From a virus: a stretch of 24,006 bases of DNA. This document shows, in pieces, positions 20,497-24,006 of the stretch. The stretch is from the IMG/VR virus record IMGVR_UViG_3300035698_026868, positions 1 through 24,006 of that record; one strand, given 5' to 3'. The notes beneath the pieces are model-generated. The model was given only the letters and a program-made list of their open reading frames with translations, did not search any database and had not been told where the DNA came from. Both the position numbers and the translations under genes were made by a program. Positions within the stretch are counted from its first letter, which is position 1. Each line of letters starts with the position of its first letter.

Positions 20497-21531
20497 ATGA
20501 CGTTAAAAACAGTTGAAATGGACTTCGAGTATATGAATTATATACCCGCTAGTCCTACTAAACCAAGCGAACTTTTCGGTCAAGCTTGTTCAAACGACCG
20601 GATCACCATTGACTCTTGGAGACCTACTTGGATAAAAAATATCAAAGAGAATAACGAAAGGTTTGGCCCATTCAAAGACAAACATATAGGTATGCTTTAT
20701 AAAAAGCACGCCCTTATGCCTATGATTGTTGCCGGTGCGGGCCCTAGTCTAAAAGATAACGCAGATGAGTTATTAAAAAAGAAAGATATACCCTTAATTT
20801 CTTGTCTACATAATTTTCATTTCTTCGAAGATAAAGGAATAGATGTTGATTATTACGTTACCTTAGACGCTGGGCCGATTACCATCAGCGAAATTCATGA
20901 AGGTTCTGATAAAGGTCTAGATTATTATCTCGAAAGATCCAAGAATAAAAAGCTACTTGCATTCATTGGTACAGATCCAAAACTTATTGAGCTTTGGCAA
21001 GGTGAGGTTTACTGGTTTAACGCTCCCATACCCGACCAACAACTTCTAAAAGAAATTGAAAATGTTGAGAAGCTTGAAATGTTTGTGTCAAACGGCGGCA
21101 ACGTCTTAGGTGCTTGCATGTATATAGCTAAGTCAATCATGGGAGCTAGTCAAATTGCTTTTATCGGAGCTGATTTTTCCTTTTCATATAGTAAAAAGTT
21201 TCACGGTTGGAACTCCCAATATGACTCTAAAATAGGCAATGCCATGAGGGCCACTGATATCTTTGGTCACAAGGTGTTAACCTGGGGTTCATATTGGAAT
21301 TTTAAAAGTTGGTTTGATTATATTTTTCAAACAGTACCAGGTATTTGGATTAATTGTAGCGAAGGTGGTTGCATGGGAGCCTATCCCGAGGGCAACATTC
21401 AGCAATGCATTCAGATGCCACTTAGTCAATTTATAGCACAACAATACATGCATGAGATGGTTGAATCTCAATGCTTAAAACCTGAAGATGGGAAAGATCC
21501 CCTGACAGGACAAATTAAACTATTATTTTAA
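20497..21531 (+). CDS. Maf/MptE-like (DUF115) putative glycosyltransferase
   Basis: Encodes 344 residues from ATG 20497, because AAAAGGGG at 20482-20489 has the right spacing; the frame remains open upstream through the terminator, which cannot be coding. MIVAGAGPSLKDNADEL (76-92), DYYVTLDAG (118-126), SNGGNVLGACMYIAKSIMGA (198-217), FIGADFSFS (222-230), ATDIFGHKV (252-260) and NCSEGGCMGAY (286-296) are the pattern of the DUF115 family, which contains 6-hydroxymethylpterin pyrophosphokinase MptE and the central domain of Maf flagellin glycosyltransferases. Maf proteins transfer pseudaminic or legionaminic acid from CMP to Ser/Thr. With NulO-type genes in the window, a transferase role is preferred over a pterin kinase. 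Confidence 0.78.
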   Translation: MTLKTVEMDFEYMNYIPASPTKPSELFGQACSNDRITIDSWRPTWIKNIKENNERFGPFKDKHIGMLYKKHALMPMIVAGAGPSLKDNADELLKKKDIPLISCLHNFHFFEDKGIDVDYYVTLDAGPITISEIHEGSDKGLDYYLERSKNKKLLAFIGTDPKLIELWQGEVYWFNAPIPDQQLLKEIENVEKLEMFVSNGGNVLGACMYIAKSIMGASQIAFIGADFSFSYSKKFHGWNSQYDSKIGNAMRATDIFGHKVLTWGSYWNFKSWFDYIFQTVPGIWINCSEGGCMGAYPEGNIQQCIQMPLSQFIAQQYMHEMVESQCLKPEDGKDPLTGQIKLLF

Positions 21532-21543
21532 AAGGAGTCAATC

Positions 21544-21813
21544 ATGGCTTGGACAGTAGCAGTTATTGATAAATTTAATGTAGCAAATAAAAGATGTCAT
21601 GTCTTATCTTGCACAGCAGATGCAACAACTCAGACAGTCGATACGGGCTTGGATGTGGTCGATCATTTTCAGATTACTGGACAATCTGCCGCAACTGCAG
21701 CTTGTGTTGCTTATAAGAATACCGGAGCTGAGGGAACTTCAATTGCAGGTAAGATTGGGTTTTCAAACATAGTAAGTGGAGACGTTTTCTTTTGTTATGC
21801 ATATGGCAGATAA
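21544..21813 (+). CDS. Small virion-region protein
   Basis: Encodes 89 residues with AAGGAG upstream. It is Ala/Thr/Gly-rich and probably beta-stranded (MAWTVAVIDKFNVANKRCHV, then VDTGLDVVDHFQITGQ). The composition matches head or connector small structural proteins. It is followed closely by two similar-looking genes, each with its own AAGGAG, forming a run of virion proteins. No family is identified. Confidence 0.65.
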   Translation: MAWTVAVIDKFNVANKRCHVLSCTADATTQTVDTGLDVVDHFQITGQSAATAACVAYKNTGAEGTSIAGKIGFSNIVSGDVFFCYAYGR

Positions 21814-21823
21814 GGAGTGAATT

Positions 21824-22222
21824 ATGGCAGATAATAGAAATATTTACTCAGTAGAATTTGCTGCAGGCGCAAGTGCTAATACGTTCACAAGTGCAATTGC
21901 ATTTAATGCTAAATACGATAAAGTATTTGTTAAGCGTCAAACCATGGCAAGCATCGCTACTATCTATCCTCAAGTAGCCTTGACTAATGCATCGGGTTCG
22001 TTCTTTAGAGTCATATTAGGTCAAAATACTAGTGAAGGACCGATCGCAAGTTCGGTTAGCAGTGTGTTGACATTAGCAACAAACGTCAGTGGTTATTATT
22101 GCGAGTTAGATCATGTCGGCCAGTTTCCATATCTAAGATTCGAGGTTGCATCACTTCCCACTTTAGCAGTCGGAATGGAAGTTGTTACAGCGAAAAGAGA
22201 TAGTGGACAATGGACACGATAA
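21824..22222 (+). CDS. Small virion-region protein
   Basis: Encodes 132 residues with AAGGAGTG upstream. Ser/Thr/Ala/Val-rich with low charge, beta-rich; it has SVEFAAGASANTFTSAIAFN near the start and SGYYCELDHVGQFPYLRFE near residues 90-110. The C-terminal GMEVVTAKRDSGQWTR is polar. The pattern fits head-completion or decoration proteins, and these Ser/Thr-rich surfaces would be plausible acceptors for O-glycosylation. No specific assignment is made. Confidence 0.65.
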   Translation: MADNRNIYSVEFAAGASANTFTSAIAFNAKYDKVFVKRQTMASIATIYPQVALTNASGSFFRVILGQNTSEGPIASSVSSVLTLATNVSGYYCELDHVGQFPYLRFEVASLPTLAVGMEVVTAKRDSGQWTR

Positions 22223-22232
22223 GGAGTTCCAA

Positions 22233-23087
22233 ATGGCAAATACACCAGCAGTAACAGTTTTTACAAAAACTATGACAACGGGTACAAGCTTTGTGGTTTT
22301 TGATGTAGTCAAGGGTTGGAATAAAATCAATTTAACAATTCCAGCTATGACAGAGCATCATTCGACTGCAACCTGTGATGTCAATGTATATGGTGGGGAT
22401 TCTTTAGATGGAACTTTCGGAGCGATATATTCCGATCATGGAGCAGCTACAGAATATCGTACTGAAGATCAACCTAGCCCTACTATTTATCAATTTATGG
22501 ATAAGACAGGTGATGGTACAGGTTCATTTAATGTCAACGCCGATGGGTCAGGGACAACTCTAACTTATTTTATCCAACCTCCTGCAGGGGAGGAATATCA
22601 TATAGAAAGAATGTTAGTTCATTATTCAGATACTTACAATTGGCGAGCTGATCATTACGGAAAGCTTGGTGGAGCACTTACAAACGGCCTTGAACTTGTG
22701 GTCACAGATGGTAGCGATGTCGTCAAAAATGAGTTAACAGCTCAAAGGTTTATAAATAATAACGGAAGCTGGGGAGCTTATTGCTACGATTATTCTTATG
22801 TAAACTTCGGGTCAGGCAACGACATGGCAAATGTCAGGTGGACTTTCAGCAAAGCAGGCAAGGCTATTCATTTGAATGGTGATGCCGGTGATAAGTTGAA
22901 ACTTCATGTAAGAGATGATCTATCAGGATTGGATGAGCATTACTTTATGATCCAAGGTTGGAAGCATGATAACCCCGAAGGGGAAGATAGAGTTGCAAAC
23001 GTTCCAGAAGGAATGAGATACTATAAAGTAAAAGTAGATAGTCAGGTTACAAATGCGACCGTTTTTAAAATGGTTTGCTCAGATTAA
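22233..23087 (+). CDS. Structural protein of unknown function
   Basis: Encodes 284 residues from ATG 22233 (AAGGAG at 22221-22226; the frame is open further upstream only within the previous gene). It is beta-rich and aromatic, with GWNKINLTIPAMTEHH and VNVYGGDSLDGTFGAIYSDH in the first quarter, a Gly/Asp/Thr-rich stretch with GDGTGSFNVNADGSG around 91-105, and EEYHIERMLVHYSDTYNW. It has no enzymatic motif. The location suggests a head, connector or tail protein. Confidence 0.65.
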   Translation: MANTPAVTVFTKTMTTGTSFVVFDVVKGWNKINLTIPAMTEHHSTATCDVNVYGGDSLDGTFGAIYSDHGAATEYRTEDQPSPTIYQFMDKTGDGTGSFNVNADGSGTTLTYFIQPPAGEEYHIERMLVHYSDTYNWRADHYGKLGGALTNGLELVVTDGSDVVKNELTAQRFINNNGSWGAYCYDYSYVNFGSGNDMANVRWTFSKAGKAIHLNGDAGDKLKLHVRDDLSGLDEHYFMIQGWKHDNPEGEDRVANVPEGMRYYKVKVDSQVTNATVFKMVCSD

Positions 23088-23110
23088 TATCATAAGAAAA
23101 GGAATAAAAT

Positions 23111-23494
23111 ATGAAAGTCAAAGTTTGGAATGATCACAGCGAAGACTACACCGAGAAATATGATGGTAAAACTTTATTGATTCCTGCAAAGGGTTTTATA
23201 GAGATGCAAAGAGCTAAGGCTAGGGACTTATTAGGAAGGTATACTAACCCCGCTAAAGATGGGACAGGTAAGGCACTTTATCCTAAAAAATTAAGAATGG
23301 AATTTGACATGGCAGAAAGAATGTCAGAATTAAATCAACCTGGTAAACCTGGAATGAATTGCATGAAATGTAAAGAACTATTCATCAGTGAAGAAAGCCT
23401 GTACGAGCACATTATAAATGAGCACTCAACCGACCTAGTTGATAAAGAAGAGGCGCTCAAGTCTATAAAGGAGAAAAAAGGTGGTAGAAAATAA
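23111..23494 (+). CDS. Structural-region protein with C2H2-type zinc finger
   Basis: Encodes 127 residues with AAAAGGAAT upstream. Residues 1-75 look like a compact domain with a basic helix (EMQRAKARDLLGRYTNP). Residues 84-106 show the spacing Cys-x2-Cys-x12-His-x4-His (CMKCKELFISEESLYEHIIN then EH), a classic C2H2 finger. The tail is Lys-rich. Zinc fingers in phage head-tail proteins may stabilise a fold rather than bind DNA. It overlaps the next gene by 14 bases. Confidence 0.65.
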   Translation: MKVKVWNDHSEDYTEKYDGKTLLIPAKGFIEMQRAKARDLLGRYTNPAKDGTGKALYPKKLRMEFDMAERMSELNQPGKPGMNCMKCKELFISEESLYEHIINEHSTDLVDKEEALKSIKEKKGGRK

Positions 23495-23969
23495 ATTTGA
23501 ACCTGTCTATGGGAAAGGCCCTATTCTAGGCATTCAAGGCAAATGGACCGCTATTTTAACCGGACCTGATGGTAAAGTAAAAGATCGTAGAGAGGGTAAA
23601 AACCTTATCACGACAAACGGAGCCGAGAAGTTGGCCGAACAACTCGTAGAAGCTACTGCTAGCGCCACGGCCTTATCATTTAAATATATGGCAATTGGAA
23701 CTGACTCTACTGCAGCTTTAATTGCTGATACCGCCTTAGGCACGGAGTCTGCGAGGCACACGGGTACGGTCTCTTATATTAGCGGTCAAATATATCGATG
23801 TAACGCCACGTTTGTAGCGGGTGTAGGCACCGGAGCAATTGTTGAATATGGTATATTTACAGCAAATGCAGCGGGCACTATGCTTAATAGAGATGTCGAG
23901 GCAGTCATAAATAAAGGCGCTGGGGATCAATTAACAGTTCAAGCAGATTTAACAATAGCGGCGGGCTAA
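23481..23969 (+). CDS. Structural protein, tail or baseplate-like
   Basis: Encodes 162 residues from a GTG at 23481 preceded by AAGGAGAAAAAAG. The N-terminal IQGKWTAILTGPDGKVKDRR then NLITTNGAEKLAEQLV resembles the small phage proteins with a KNLITxxG motif. FKYMAIGTDSTAA (about 67-79) and ALGTESARHTGTVSYISG (84-101) match the pattern of phage tail-fibre-associated proteins (IGTGxTA, TxLxxExxR). It ends on the ATG of the next gene (TAATG). Confidence 0.65.
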   Translation: MVENKFEPVYGKGPILGIQGKWTAILTGPDGKVKDRREGKNLITTNGAEKLAEQLVEATASATALSFKYMAIGTDSTAALIADTALGTESARHTGTVSYISGQIYRCNATFVAGVGTGAIVEYGIFTANAAGTMLNRDVEAVINKGAGDQLTVQADLTIAAG

Positions 23970-24006
23970 TGGCAGATTTAACAACAACTGTAAATGTAAG
24001 CCTTAG
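23969..24006 (+). CDS. Start of the next virion-region gene (partial)
   Basis: ATG 23969 overlaps the preceding stop (TAATG) and the frame stays open to the right edge, encoding MADLTTTVNVSL. It is cut by the window end. Coupled start and Thr/Val-rich beginning suggest another structural protein, but little can be said. Confidence 0.5.
   Translation, partial: MADLTTTVNVSL

Noticed and set aside
1-24006. tRNA genes, CRISPR arrays, insertion sequences or an integrase
   Set aside because: I saw no cloverleaf with conserved arms, no regular spaced repeats and no transposase or recombinase motif.

Overview
The window is a contiguous piece of an AT-rich tailed double-stranded DNA phage genome (Caudoviricetes), either a virion phage or a prophage; no integrase or att site is visible. 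The evidence is a packaging and head module in canonical order on the right: small terminase, large terminase, portal, scaffold-like protein, major capsid protein and small structural proteins. The left has a replication and recombination module: DnaD/O-like initiator, RusA-type resolvase, SSB and Erf annealing protein. Several predicted lipoproteins and Shine-Dalgarno sites suggest a bacterial host with a lipoprotein pathway, probably Gram-negative. The host cannot be named from the sequence.

Layout. 1-440: the end of a membrane-anchored coiled-coil gene and a small membrane protein. 440-4522: a tightly overlapping rightward cassette of sugar-modifying enzymes, namely a PseB/CapD-type nucleotide-sugar dehydratase/epimerase, a short Gfo/Idh/MocA oxidoreductase, an SpsF-type cytidylyltransferase, a class III aminotransferase, a 76-aa unknown and a PseH-like GNAT acetyltransferase. 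4506-5131: a membrane protein and an overlapping lipoprotein gene. 5121-7349: a leftward operon with RusA, small unknowns, a Cys-rich protein and the initiator. 7350-7477: a divergent control region with a perfect palindrome carrying the -35 boxes of both directions. 7478-9235: a ribbon-helix-helix regulator, SSB, two Gly/Tyr/Asp-rich repeat peptides around a DUF6948-like gene, and Erf. 9247-11619: small accessory genes, including two lipoproteins, an HTH regulator, zinc-binding proteins and a pair of paralogous small proteins, from several recognisable promoters. 11596-12909: leftward genes for a sigma-like regulator and a papain-like cysteine peptidase. 12933-24006: the late operon, with a near-consensus promoter at 12933-12961 and one clear intrinsic terminator at 20447-20472.

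The most interesting point is a dispersed pathway. The left cassette, a NeuB-like synthase between the two terminase genes (13413-14189) and a Maf/MptE-like (DUF115) protein just after the capsid genes (20497-21531) together look like a phage-encoded nonulosonic-acid (pseudaminic/legionaminic-type sugar) synthesis and transfer system. The placement inside the late virion operon suggests glycosylation of the virion itself or late remodelling of the host surface. Several of the enzymes are shorter than their cellular relatives: the NeuB-like protein has no SAF domain and the Gfo/Idh/MocA protein is about two thirds of usual length. A PseG/NeuC-type UDP-sugar hydrolase is not visible, so the pathway would be incomplete or completed by the host or by genes outside the window. 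All function calls are from motif reading only; no database search was run.
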